From: Treponema vincentii | Lineage (GTDB): Bacteria > Spirochaetota > Spirochaetia > Treponematales > Treponemataceae | Length of the DNA stretch: 64,000 bases | NCBI RefSeq assembly: GCF_010365865.1 | Contig: NZ_CP048020.1 | Span: forward strand, 1,798,001 to 1,862,000 | Direction of reading: 5' to 3' | Shown here: positions 53,427 through 60,999 of the stretch, piece by piece | Layout: the number at the start of each line of letters is the position of its first letter | Position numbering within the stretch: the stretch's first letter is position 1 | Position numbers and translations under genes: made by a program | Notes under the pieces: generated by a model | What the model was told of the DNA's origin: nothing | Databases searched by the model: none | What the model saw: the letters and a program-made list of their open reading frames with translations, nothing else

Positions 53427-53523
53427 TTAGGGGGTATTTTCTTTTTTTCCGATAAAAAGAAAATACCCCCTATAACCCCCAAAAGAAAAACTACGGCTTA
53501 GGGTTCTACCCTAAGAACCCGCC
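53427..53523 (-). repeat. Hairpin element E3, copy 1
   Basis: Hairpin CTTAGGGTtctACCCTAAG (53497-53515) plus a long hairpin with arms GGGGGTATTTTCTTTTT-type (53427-53472) around a TTATCGGAAAA loop. Second copy at 57813 has the same first hairpin and loop but different long arms. Confidence 0.6.
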
Positions 53524-53584
53524 TTTGTTCCAAAGCTTATTCTAAAATAAAAGCTGAGCAGGTATGCTTTTTTACGCAACTCCG

Positions 53585-53686
53585 TTTCAGAAGCGGCACG
53601 GATGCCGCTGGTTTCAAGCAGCAGCGACGTTTTGCCGAATGGCAAAACTCGTGTTTACCGATAGACATGGACGTCTATCGGTAAAC
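53585..53686 (+). repeat. Triple-hairpin element E2, copy 1
   Basis: Three hairpins: 53592-53609 (AGCGGCAcggaTGCCGCT), 53630-53647 (TTTTGCCgaatGGCAAAA), 53653-53686 (arms GTTTACCGATAGAC, loop ATGGAC). Starts TTTCAGAA and has CAGCAGCGA between hairpins, as in copies at 57050 and 58587. Confidence 0.72.
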
Positions 53687-54049
53687 GAAATTTCAATGTC
53701 TATGGTCGTGCTGTCTTTTAATCGAAGCTTAACATCGAGAATACCGGTCTTATCGGTTATCTCATCTTTGGTAAGTTCCTTGTCCAGCAGTTCAAGGTCT
53801 GCAATCATACCACTGGGCATATCCAGTACGCATTCAAGAAAGTCCTGCAAGCAGGCTTTATTTTCTTCCGAACCGAGCAAGAGCTTGAATAAATAATCGT
53901 TTTTAAGTGTTAATCTATAGGTGTCTTCCATTTTCGCCTCCATACCCTTTATATAAAGCACGGATACAAAAGTGGCTAACAAAATGGGGATAATTCATCG
54001 TTTTTTGATAAAAACTGAAGCTGAGGGAAAAACAATTCAGAATTATGAA

Positions 54050-54250
54050 TTACCCATTACAAATTGCTTCGACCTCTGCTTGGGTAAGGCCGGTTGCTTG
54101 CGCTATCTTTTCCCGAGAAAGCCCGAATTGCAGAAGATTTTTTGCCGTTTCAAGCGCTTTTTGGTGTGAACCCTCTGAGCGACCCATATCAAAACTTTCT
54201 TCCCGTTGTACTGCTATGTCGGTATCATAATCATACTCACCTATTAACAT
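54050..54250 (-). CDS. Intragenic C-terminal product of Rpn locus 3
   Basis: GAAGGAGGTT (complement of about 54256-54265) lies 7 bases before an in-frame ATG (complement of 54248-54250), giving MLIGEYDYDTDIAVQREESF to the stop, 66 residues. Position equals that in loci 1 and 5. Confidence 0.58.
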   Translation of the reverse strand: MLIGEYDYDTDIAVQREESFDMGRSEGSHQKALETAKNLLQFGLSREKIAQATGLTQAEVEAICNG

Positions 54251-54913
54251 GTTCAGAACCTCCTTCGATTTTCGTTGTAAGTATTCCCGTAAAATATCGT
54301 TTTGTATGCATTCTTTAATTGCTTTTTCAAACCCATGTTCCTTATCAACAGCAATATTGCGACGTACGGCATCAACAAACAAGCTGTATTGTTTCAGCGG
54401 CTTGCAGCGCTCAAGTATTTCACTTGCTTTATCATAATTGATATTAACCACTTTTACGGATAATTCAAGGGCATATTCATTATGTTTTTGAGTGAATGAA
54501 TCAGATAGTTTCAAGAGCGAATCACCGCGATATAGTTCTTTTCCGTTATAAAAGACATAAAACTCCGGTGTTGGGATAGCTAACTGTTTACGGCTATACT
54601 TTTCTTTTGATTTATAAAACTGTTCGTATAAGCGAGCAATATATTCAAGGCATCTGATTGGCATATTAGGATTTATGGTCGATTGGTGTTCTGCCAGCAC
54701 GATAATCTTATTGTCAACGAGATACGATACATCGTTAGCGAAACTCATATAGAGTACCTGCTTCAGCCGTATGTTCTTTAGAATAGCAGTAGATTGGTAA
54801 TCAGTACCGTGCAGCGCGTTATATAGCGATAAAAAATTAGCTTTCGCGGTTTTGTCTGTACTGAATAGGTCGACAAAGACAGAATCTTTGTATCGACGGT
54901 TGTGTTTTTTCAT
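54050..54913 (-). CDS. Rpn-family PD-(D/E)XK nuclease (intact)
   Basis: 287 residues from the ATG complementary to 54911-54913, with GGAGG 8 bases upstream. Same subfamily as locus 1: YKDSVFVDLFSTDKTAKANF, catalytic VSYLVDNKIIVLAEHQST, PEFYVFYNGKELYRGDSLL, and end TGLTQAEVEAICNG. Flanked on both sides by the same AT-rich and GGGATAATTCAT-type sequence. Lies next to the interrupted locus 2. Confidence 0.86.
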   Translation of the reverse strand: MKKHNRRYKDSVFVDLFSTDKTAKANFLSLYNALHGTDYQSTAILKNIRLKQVLYMSFANDVSYLVDNKIIVLAEHQSTINPNMPIRCLEYIARLYEQFYKSKEKYSRKQLAIPTPEFYVFYNGKELYRGDSLLKLSDSFTQKHNEYALELSVKVVNINYDKASEILERCKPLKQYSLFVDAVRRNIAVDKEHGFEKAIKECIQNDILREYLQRKSKEVLNMLIGEYDYDTDIAVQREESFDMGRSEGSHQKALETAKNLLQFGLSREKIAQATGLTQAEVEAICNG

Positions 54914-55063
54914 AGTATGTTCCTCCATAGGTATATATAACTACTTATAGAACACGGATGAAGAAATGGCTAACAAAATGGGGATAATTCATTATTTTTT
55001 GATAAAAATTGAAACTGAGGGGAAAACAATTACAAATTACAAATTACAAATTACAAATTACAA

Positions 55064-56555
55064 GACTCTGTGAAAGTCTTTCTGTAAATTCCTAAAAAGT
55101 AGGTACTGTGGTAAAATAAAGACAGGAGCCAACGTATGGCAAAGGAAAAAACACCACCACACAAAGTTGTAATGACTGAAGGCAAAAGAGAGATTATTAA
55201 AACTTTGCTTTCAGAATACGACATCCAGTCAGCGCAGGATATTCAGGAAGCACTGAAAGACCTTCTAGGCGGAACCATCAAAGAAATGATGGAAGCAGAG
55301 ATGGAGGCTCACTTGGGATATGAAAAATCTGAGCGTTCTGACAACGATGATTACCGAAACGGTTACAAGTCAAAGACTGTAAAATCAAGTATCGGAGAAG
55401 TTGAACTGGAAGTTCCTCAAGACAGAAAATCAACTTTCGAACCGCAGGTCGTAAAAAAAGGCCAGAAAGATATTTCTGACATCGATCATAAAATCATATC
55501 AATGTATGCAAAGGGAATGACAACCCGTCAGATTTCAGACACCATCGAAGACATTTACGGCTTTGATGTGTCTGAGGGTTTTATTTCCGATGTCACAGAT
55601 AAGATAGTTCCGCAGATTGAAGAATGGCAGAACCGGCCGCTTGATGATGTTTATCCGGTCATTTACATCGATGCCATTCACTATTCTGTCAGAGACAACG
55701 GAGTGATTGTCAAAAAAGCCGCTTATGTAATTCTTGGACTTACCTGTGACGGGCGTAAGGAAGTGCTGTCGCTTGCCATAGGCAAAAATGAAAGTGCTAA
55801 GTTCTGGCTGAACGCTCTGAATGAGCTTAAGAACCGTGGAGTGCAGGATATTATGATTATCTGTGCTGACGGCCTTACAGGTATCAAAGAGGCCATCTAT
55901 GCCGCATTTCCAAAAACTGATTATCAGCGCTGTATGGTTCACATGGTCCGCAACACTCTGAAATACGTTGCATCAAAGACATGAAATCTTTCGCTACTGA
56001 CCTGAAGACAATTTACAACGCAGCCTCCGAAGGTGAAGGGCTGAAAGCTCGCGACCGAGTTGTTGAAAAATGGTCCGCAAAATATCCGAACTCCATGAAG
56101 CGCTGGATAGAAAACTGGGATGTTGTCGTGCCTATTTTTAAGTTCTCTAAGGATATCCGGAAAATCATTTACACCACGAATGCGATTGAAAGCCTGAATT
56201 CCAGTTACCGAAAACTCAATCGCCAGCGCAGTGTATTCCCAAGCGACCAGGCTCTGCTCAAAGCTTTGTATCTTACAACTTTTGAAGCAACAAAAAAATG
56301 GACTCAGCCGATTCACAACTGGGGTCAGGCCTACGGAGAAATGTGCATAATGTACGAAGGTCGCCTGCCTGACTAATCTATAAAAAAAGACAATTTCACA
56401 GCAAGGAAGCTGTCTTTAGTATTTAACTCTTGATAAAAAATCAACAGTATTTTATATTCAAAAAATAAACAGTAGCTGTCAGCTACTTGTGGGATATACC
56501 CGCATTAAAACTTTTTACCGCAGCCTACTGAATTTACAGAAAGGACTTCACAGTC
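55064..56555 (+). mobile_element. IS256-family element
   Basis: Left end GACTCTGTGAAAGTCTTTCT (55064) and right end, inverted, GACTGTGAAGTCCTTTCTGT (56555) form imperfect terminal repeats. Both flanks are AT-rich spacer (ATTACAA each side). It encodes one mutator-type transposase in two frames. Confidence 0.85.
55136..56376 (+). pseudogene. IS256-family transposase, frameshifted
   Basis: N-terminal 282 residues in one frame (MEAEMEAHLGYEKSERSDND, YIDAIHYSVRDNGVIVKKAA, ICADGLTGIKEAI, QRCMVHMVRNTLKYVASKT) and the last 131 in another (MKSFATDLKTIYNAASEGEG, IYTTNAIESLNSSYRKLNRQ). One added A at about 55976 would restore KDMKSFATDLKTIY. DDE residues are present across the two parts. Full length about 410 residues, normal for mutator-type enzymes. 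Confidence 0.85.
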
Positions 56556-56583
56556 TCAATTACAAATTACAAATCACACATTA

Positions 56584-56799
56584 TCAATTACAAATTGCTT
56601 CCACTTCAGCTGTGGTAAGGCCGGTTGCTTGTGCTATCTTTTGTACGGAATCGCCTAATTGTTTTAAGATACGTGCTGTTTCAAGCGCTTTTTGGTGGGA
56701 ACCGCGGGCTTCGCCTTCATCGAAAGCATCCATCAGTACTGCCGGTAATATGTGATATTCTTTCCTCAGCTGTTCGTTGCGTTTTACTGTTTGTATCAT
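56584..56799 (-). CDS. Intragenic C-terminal product of Rpn locus 4
   Basis: AGGGAGGAT (complement of about 56807-56815) lies 7 bases before an in-frame ATG (complement of 56797-56799): MIQTVKRNEQLRKEYHILPA to the stop, 71 residues, intact. Confidence 0.55.
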   Translation of the reverse strand: MIQTVKRNEQLRKEYHILPAVLMDAFDEGEARGSHQKALETARILKQLGDSVQKIAQATGLTTAEVEAICN

Positions 56800-56924
56800 T
56801 TGCTCTATCCTCCCTGTATATGCTGTCGTTACTTTGCCGGTTTTTACATACTGTAAAAAGCCTTGTAATTCCTTATTATCTGCGGTTCTAAACCAGTTTG
56901 CATTGAGTATAATCTTTTTTGCAT

Positions 56925-57047
56925 CTTTTACAAATATGCGGGCATCTGCTGTGTCGTACGCCGAAAATAAATGCTCAACGTATACCCGATACGCCTCCGC
57001 TTTATTTTCGGCTATCTCCTTGCATCTGCTCCGCCTCTTTGCAAAAG
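56925..57047 (-). repeat. Palindromic element E1, copy D
   Basis: Outer arms degraded (CTTTTACAAATAT, CTTTGCAAAAGG). Core on the minus strand GGAGGCGTAT-loop-ATACGTTGAG; copy-specific arms GCCGAAAATAAA and TTATTTTCGGC. Directly adjoins E2 copy 2. Confidence 0.75.
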
Positions 57048-57049
57048 GT

Positions 57050-57153
57050 GTTTCAGAAGCGGCACGGATGCCGCTGGTTCTAGCAGCAGCGATGTTTTGC
57101 TGAATGGCAAAACTCGTGTTTTCCGATAGACACGGATGTCTATCGGAAAACAC
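57050..57153 (+). repeat. Triple-hairpin element E2, copy 2
   Basis: Hairpins at 57058-57075 (AGCGGCAcggaTGCCGCT), about 57095-57113, and 57116-57153 (arms GTGTTTTCCGATAGAC, loop ACGGAT). Same layout as copy 1. Confidence 0.72.
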
Positions 57154-57465
57154 ATCTCAATATCGTAAGATGTGTCGGCTTTGTCTTTTACTAATACATC
57201 CAGTCGGACGGTTTTGGCTCCGGAATTAGCGGTAACAGTATTTTGGGACGATAGATACGTGATTTTCTCGATTTTAGCATTAAAAAGCATCTCAAGAAAT
57301 TCTTTACAGATAGGTTCATACTCCATAACCTTACAGAACATGAAATCATCGGCAATGGTGAGGTCTTCAAAAGGTTTTTGTGTCATTCACACCTCCTATA
57401 GTCCTTATACGACTTTTAGATGTTTTTGGCTTGAAAAATGCGGCAAATTCATCATTTTTAATTAA

Positions 57466-57564
57466 AAATTACTAAATGGAAATACGGACTCCGATGATGC
57501 AGTTGCAGTGGAACCAGCCTCTGCTTTCAACAACAATACCAATGTGCGTCAGGAACAAAGCTAA
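57466..57564 (+). pseudogene. Surface-protein 3' remnant
   Basis: About 32 codons open to TAA at 57562: NTDSDDAVAVEPASAFNNNT then NVRQEQS. The FNNNTNV end and following AAGGGGGG resemble the end of the beta-helix gene at 46642 (FHNNTYPRKEPS). A leftover of a lost gene. Confidence 0.45.
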
Positions 57565-57609
57565 GGGGGGCAATTGATAATAGATAATTGGTAATTACAA
57601 ATTACAAAT

Positions 57610-57812
57610 TACCAATTGATAATGTGATTGTTGATAAATCAAAAGCGTTTGCGTTGAAGGTCATCGCCTTGTACAAAAAGCTTTGCGATACGAACCGTGA
57701 GTTTGTTATGTCAAAACAGCTTTTAAAAAGCGGAACGAGCATCGGGGCAAACATTAAAGAAGCCCAGCAAGGACAAAGCAAAGCAGACTTTTATGCAAAG
57801 CTCTTGGGATAA
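57610..57812 (+). pseudogene. Four-helix-bundle (IVP-type) gene, truncated
   Basis: Copy of the 52315 gene from DNVIVDKSKAFALKVIALYK to KADFYAKLL, then element E3. The first codons (MKT) and the last 40 residues are gone. Near identity to the 52315 gene suggests recent duplication before truncation. Confidence 0.75.
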
Positions 57813-57915
57813 AGGCGGGTTCTTAGGGTGATAACCCTAAGCGGTTATTTTGAAGATAGGAAGGGTTGAAGGGGAGGAAAGAAACCTTTATCCGAAAAAA
57901 GTGTCTTTCCTCCCC
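57813..57915 (+). repeat. Hairpin element E3, copy 2
   Basis: Begins GGCGGGTTCTTAGGGT; hairpin CTTAGGGTgataACCCTAAG (57822-57841); long hairpin 57871-57882 with 57904-57915 (GGGGAGGAAAGA and inverse) around TTTATCCGAAAAAA. It truncates the IVP-type gene and borders the end of Rpn locus 5. Confidence 0.62.
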
Positions 57916-57922
57916 TTAGCAA

Positions 57923-58141
57923 TTAGTTAAGCGATTCCACTTCGGCTTGGGTAAGACCGGAAATTAAGCAAATTTCTGCTACAGGATAAGCACGCTGACG
58001 CATAAGTCGTGCTGTTTCAAGCTTTGCTTGATGGGAACCTTGAGATAGTCCTTGAGATATCCCTTTGGCAAAGGCTATTTTTCCTGCTTCTTCTCTCTGT
58101 ACTGCAATATCTGTGTCATAATCATATTCGGCTATTAACAT
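57923..58141 (-). CDS. Intragenic C-terminal product of Rpn locus 5
   Basis: CGGGAGGTGA (complement of about 58147-58156) lies 6-7 bases before an in-frame ATG (complement of 58139-58141), giving MLIAEYDYDTDIAVQREEAG, a GISQGLSQG repeat stretch and the stop, 72 residues. Confidence 0.57.
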   Translation of the reverse strand: MLIAEYDYDTDIAVQREEAGKIAFAKGISQGLSQGSHQAKLETARLMRQRAYPVAEICLISGLTQAEVESLN

Positions 58142-58461
58142 ATTGATCACCTCCCGTGACTTTCGCTGTAAGTATTCTTTTAATATTCCTTTTTCTATAC
58201 ATATCTTTACCGCATTGGTAAAGCCGTTTCCAGGATCGAGTTGCGTTTGGATGCGCACCTCTTCAATAAACAAACTGTATTCATCTAAGGTTTTGCAACG
58301 GCTCAATACTTCTGCTCCCTTGCTTTTGTTTATGTTATATACCTTTACCTCAAGGTCTAACGGTATCCGTTCAGGTTTTGTAATAAAAGCATCGGATAGT
58401 TTTAACACTATAGTTTCAGGGTAGTCGTTTAATCCGTTGTAGAACACATAGAACTCAGGTT

Positions 58462-58585
58462 CTTTTGAAAATAAACGACGCATCTACTGCGTCGTACGGC
58501 AAAAAAGTGTCCTCAACGTATCATAGATACGCCTGCGGTACTTTTTTGCCTAACTCCTTGTATCTACGCCGTCTATTTCCAAAAG
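58462..58585 (-). repeat. Palindromic element E1, copy E
   Basis: Outer arms CTTTTGAAAATA and TATTTCCAAAAG; core on the minus strand CCGCAGGCGTATC-loop-GATACGTTGAGGA; copy-specific arms GGCAAAAAAGT and ACTTTTTTGCC. Directly adjoins E2 copy 3. Confidence 0.8.
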
Positions 58586-58586
58586 G

Positions 58587-58698
58587 CTTTTCAGAACCGC
58601 CATGGATGGCGGTGATTCCATACAGCAGCGAGTTTTTGCTTTAGGCAATTAGGCAAAAACTCGTAAGCAAAGACTGTACAAGGAGGTACAGTCTTTGC
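58587..58698 (+). repeat. Triple-hairpin element E2, copy 3
   Basis: Hairpins at 58596-58613 (ACCGCCAtggaTGGCGGT), about 58629-58663 (CGAGTTTTTGC arms) and 58667-58698 (arms GCAAAGACTGTAC, loop AAGGAG). Same order as copies 1 and 2, with all three stems changed in compensating fashion. Confidence 0.72.
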
Positions 58699-59244
58699 GA
58701 TGGCATGTTCTCGTTTATGGTAGATTGGTGTTCAGCAAGAACGATAATCTTATTGTCTACAAGGCAGGAAACATCGTTTATAATATTCATGTACATGACA
58801 TTATCAAGCTTTATGTTTTCTACAGGGCAGGAAAGTTGAAGGTTTGTTCCGTGTAAGGCATTATATAACGACAAGAAGTTTTCTTTTGCCTTTTCATCTT
58901 CACTGAATAGGTCAACAAATACCGAGTCTTTATATTTTCTGTTTGCAGTAGACATAGCGATTTCCTCTCACTGACTACATTATAGCATAGAGTATAGGAT
59001 TTTGAAAACTTATCAATTGCACATTACCCATTACAAATTAATTCAACCGCATCAAAAGCATAAGCCCATTGGAGCGCGGATATCCATTTTACTTTCCGCA
59101 CAGTTTTTTTCCGGAAGAAGGCATTATCGTTAATTATGTTGTTTACACAAATCTTTTTACAGGGGCATATTTGGTGTTTAGGATGTTTCCCATAGCTTGA
59201 GGATTTTCCCGCAGAATGGTAATATTATCTTCGTACATAACTTT

Positions 59245-60999
59245 ATGATAAAGAAAAGATTAATTACGTTTTTGGCGCATTCGAAGCGCTACGTTTATTT
59301 AAACGTTTTATGGCAGTGGATCGCCCTTGTTTCGCAGATTGCGGCGGTGTTTTTTATTGGGCGTCTTTTGGAATCCTTGTTCAAGGGGACGATTACCTCA
59401 AAAGGAATGATTACGGCGGGTGTTGTTTTCATAGCGGCGCTTGCAGTGCGGGCTGTTGCAACAAAGTATGCAACCCGCTATGCCTTTCTTGCCGGGCGGG
59501 ATGTTAAAACAACCTTGCGGGATGCACTCTACGCGAAACTGCTGAAACTCGGCGCAGCCTATCGGGATAGCATCGCTACTTCGGAAGTAGTGCAGCTTGC
59601 CTCAGATGGGATTGAACAGCTTGAAATATACTTCGGCAGATACCTGCCTCAGTTTTTCTATAGCCTCCTTGCGCCGCTCACCCTGTTTGCGGTGTTGGCG
59701 CCGGTCAGTTTTAAGGCGGCACTCATCCTCCTCGGCTGCGTTCCCCTCATACCGATTTCCATTGTTGCCGTGCAAAAAATCGCCAAGCGGCTGCTCAGTA
59801 AATACTGGGGCGCTTATGCAGGGCTCGGCGACAGGTTTTTGGAAAACCTTCAGGGACTGACAACGCTGAAAATATATCAGGCGGATGAGGCAAAAGCCGA
59901 AGAGATGGACAGAGAAGCGGAACACTTCCGGCGCATCACAATGAAGGTGCTCAGTATGCAGCTCAATTCCATTACCGTTATGGATGTAATTGCCTACGGA
60001 GGAGCTGCTGCCGGTATCATCACCGCAGCATATCAATTTGCCACAGGGAGTATTTCGATTGCGGCGACATTCAGCATCATTCTCTTGTCGGCGGAGTTTT
60101 TTATCCCGCTTAGACTGCTCGGCTCTTTTTTCCATATCGCGATGAACGGAATGGCCGCCTCGGATAAACTTTTCTATATCCTCGACTTACCCGAACCTGC
60201 GGAAGCGTCCGGCGCCATCGACAGCGCCGCCGGTATCACCGTTCAAGACCTCTCGTTCTCTTATACCGAGCAACGAGCAATCCTTGCAGACATCAATCTC
60301 ACCATTCCGCACGGTTCATTTATCGCCCTTGCAGGGGAATCCGGATGCGGCAAAAGCACGATTGCAGCGCTCCTTTCCGGTAAGCATAAAAACTATACGG
60401 GGCGCATCCTGTTCGGTGCAGACGAACTGAAAACCATCGATGAATGCTGTATCATGCGGCATATCGCGGTCGTAAAACACAATGCGTATCTTTTTAAAGG
60501 AACCGTTGGAGATAACTTACGGATTGCAAAGCCGGATGCTTCTGATGAAGAAATGACTGCCGTGCTCAAAAAAGTAAACCTCTCAGACTTCTTAGATACG
60601 CAAAAGGGCTTGGACACCGAACTACAGGAAGGCGGTGTGAATTTTTCCGGCGGACAGCGGCAGCGGCTTGCATTGGCACGCGCCCTCCTCTTCGACAGCC
60701 CCGTCTATATTTTTGACGAAGCAACTTCCAATATCGATATTGAAAGCGAAGAGCGGATATTGCAGGTTATTCATGAGCTGAAACAAACAAAGACGGTGCT
60801 GCTTATTTCGCACCGGTTGGCAAACAGCGTAGACACCGATTGTATCTACTTTATGGAACACGGACGAATTACCGAAAAAGGTACTCATAACGAATTGATG
60901 GCGTTGGACGGCCGCTATTGTGCTTTGTACAAGAGCCAGTCGGAGTTGGAACGGTACGGCAACACTGCCGATAGTCAAGCAGTACATGAGGAGCGATAA
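59245..60999 (+). CDS. ABC exporter subunit (CydD-like), second pair A
   Basis: 584 residues from the ATG at 59245 (an upstream TTG at 59197 is possible). Six membrane segments, then ATPase: Walker A GESGCGKSTIAALLSG, signature FSGGQRQRLALARALL, Walker B VYIFDEATSNIDIESE, switch LLISHRLAN. Its stop overlaps the next gene start (TAAATG). The gap before it (58956-59244) holds AT-rich spacer and no gene. Confidence 0.87.
   Translation: MIKKRLITFLAHSKRYVYLNVLWQWIALVSQIAAVFFIGRLLESLFKGTITSKGMITAGVVFIAALAVRAVATKYATRYAFLAGRDVKTTLRDALYAKLLKLGAAYRDSIATSEVVQLASDGIEQLEIYFGRYLPQFFYSLLAPLTLFAVLAPVSFKAALILLGCVPLIPISIVAVQKIAKRLLSKYWGAYAGLGDRFLENLQGLTTLKIYQADEAKAEEMDREAEHFRRITMKVLSMQLNSITVMDVIAYGGAAAGIITAAYQFATGSISIAATFSIILLSAEFFIPLRLLGSFFHIAMNGMAASDKLFYILDLPEPAEASGAIDSAAGITVQDLSFSYTEQRAILADINLTIPHGSFIALAGESGCGKSTIAALLSGKHKNYTGRILFGADELKTIDECCIMRHIAVVKHNAYLFKGTVGDNLRIAKPDASDEEMTAVLKKVNLSDFLDTQKGLDTELQEGGVNFSGGQRQRLALARALLFDSPVYIFDEATSNIDIESEERILQVIHELKQTKTVLLISHRLANSVDTDCIYFMEHGRITEKGTHNELMALDGRYCALYKSQSELERYGNTADSQAVHEER

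Larger units (their letters stand above)
52690..53931 (-). pseudogene. Rpn locus 2, interrupted by hairpin elements
   Basis: PDDEXK_2-type gene. Start at about 53931 (MEDTYRLTLKNDYLFKLLLG) behind GGAGG; catalytic ILDVKLRLKDSTTIDIEI is followed at once by elements E2 (53585-53686) and E3 (53427-53523), where Q of DIEIQ should be. Coding resumes FYWSKMYIEGFKEGEPYTSL to about 53139, is cut by E1 copy C (53016-53138), and resumes as DDKEVRTMLAATSPV to TTDEVESICNG. About 15 residues are missing at the first break and few at the second. Confidence 0.82.
56584..57386 (-). pseudogene. Rpn locus 4, interrupted by E2 and E1
   Basis: Start MTQKPFEDLTIADDFMFCKV (57386, AGGAGGTG upstream) to catalytic RLDVLVKDKADTSYDIEM, then element E2 (57050-57153) and E1 copy D (56925-57047) replace about 80 codons. 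Coding returns at KDAKKIILNANWFRTADNKE and runs to TGLTTAEVEAICN. The frame after the elements is open through E1, so a 189-residue frame exists, but the nuclease core is lost. Confidence 0.8.
57923..58955 (-). pseudogene. Rpn locus 5, interrupted by E2 and E1
   Basis: Start at 58955 (YKDSVFVDLFSEDEKAKENF, like locus 1) through VSCLVDNKIIVLAEHQST and INENMP, then E2 (58587-58698) and E1 copy E (58462-58585) replace about 28 codons. Coding resumes EPEFYVFYNGLNDYPETI and runs to TGLTQAEVESLN-type end at 57923. Here the catalytic ExQ is kept, but the frame is closed after it. Confidence 0.82.

Noticed and set aside
53564-53896. Plus-strand frame opposite Rpn locus 2
   Set aside because: It is the antisense of real Rpn coding and of hairpin element E2.
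47000-59000. Integron-like cassette array with E1 as attC sites
   Set aside because: Cassettes separated by palindromes suggested an integron, but E1 lacks the RYYYAAC/GTRRRRY-type ends, sits inside genes, and no integrase is in the window.
38110-59040. AATTAC-type repeats as a CRISPR or replication origin
   Set aside because: Units are short, irregular and scattered at gene borders, without DnaA boxes or dnaA/dnaN neighbours.
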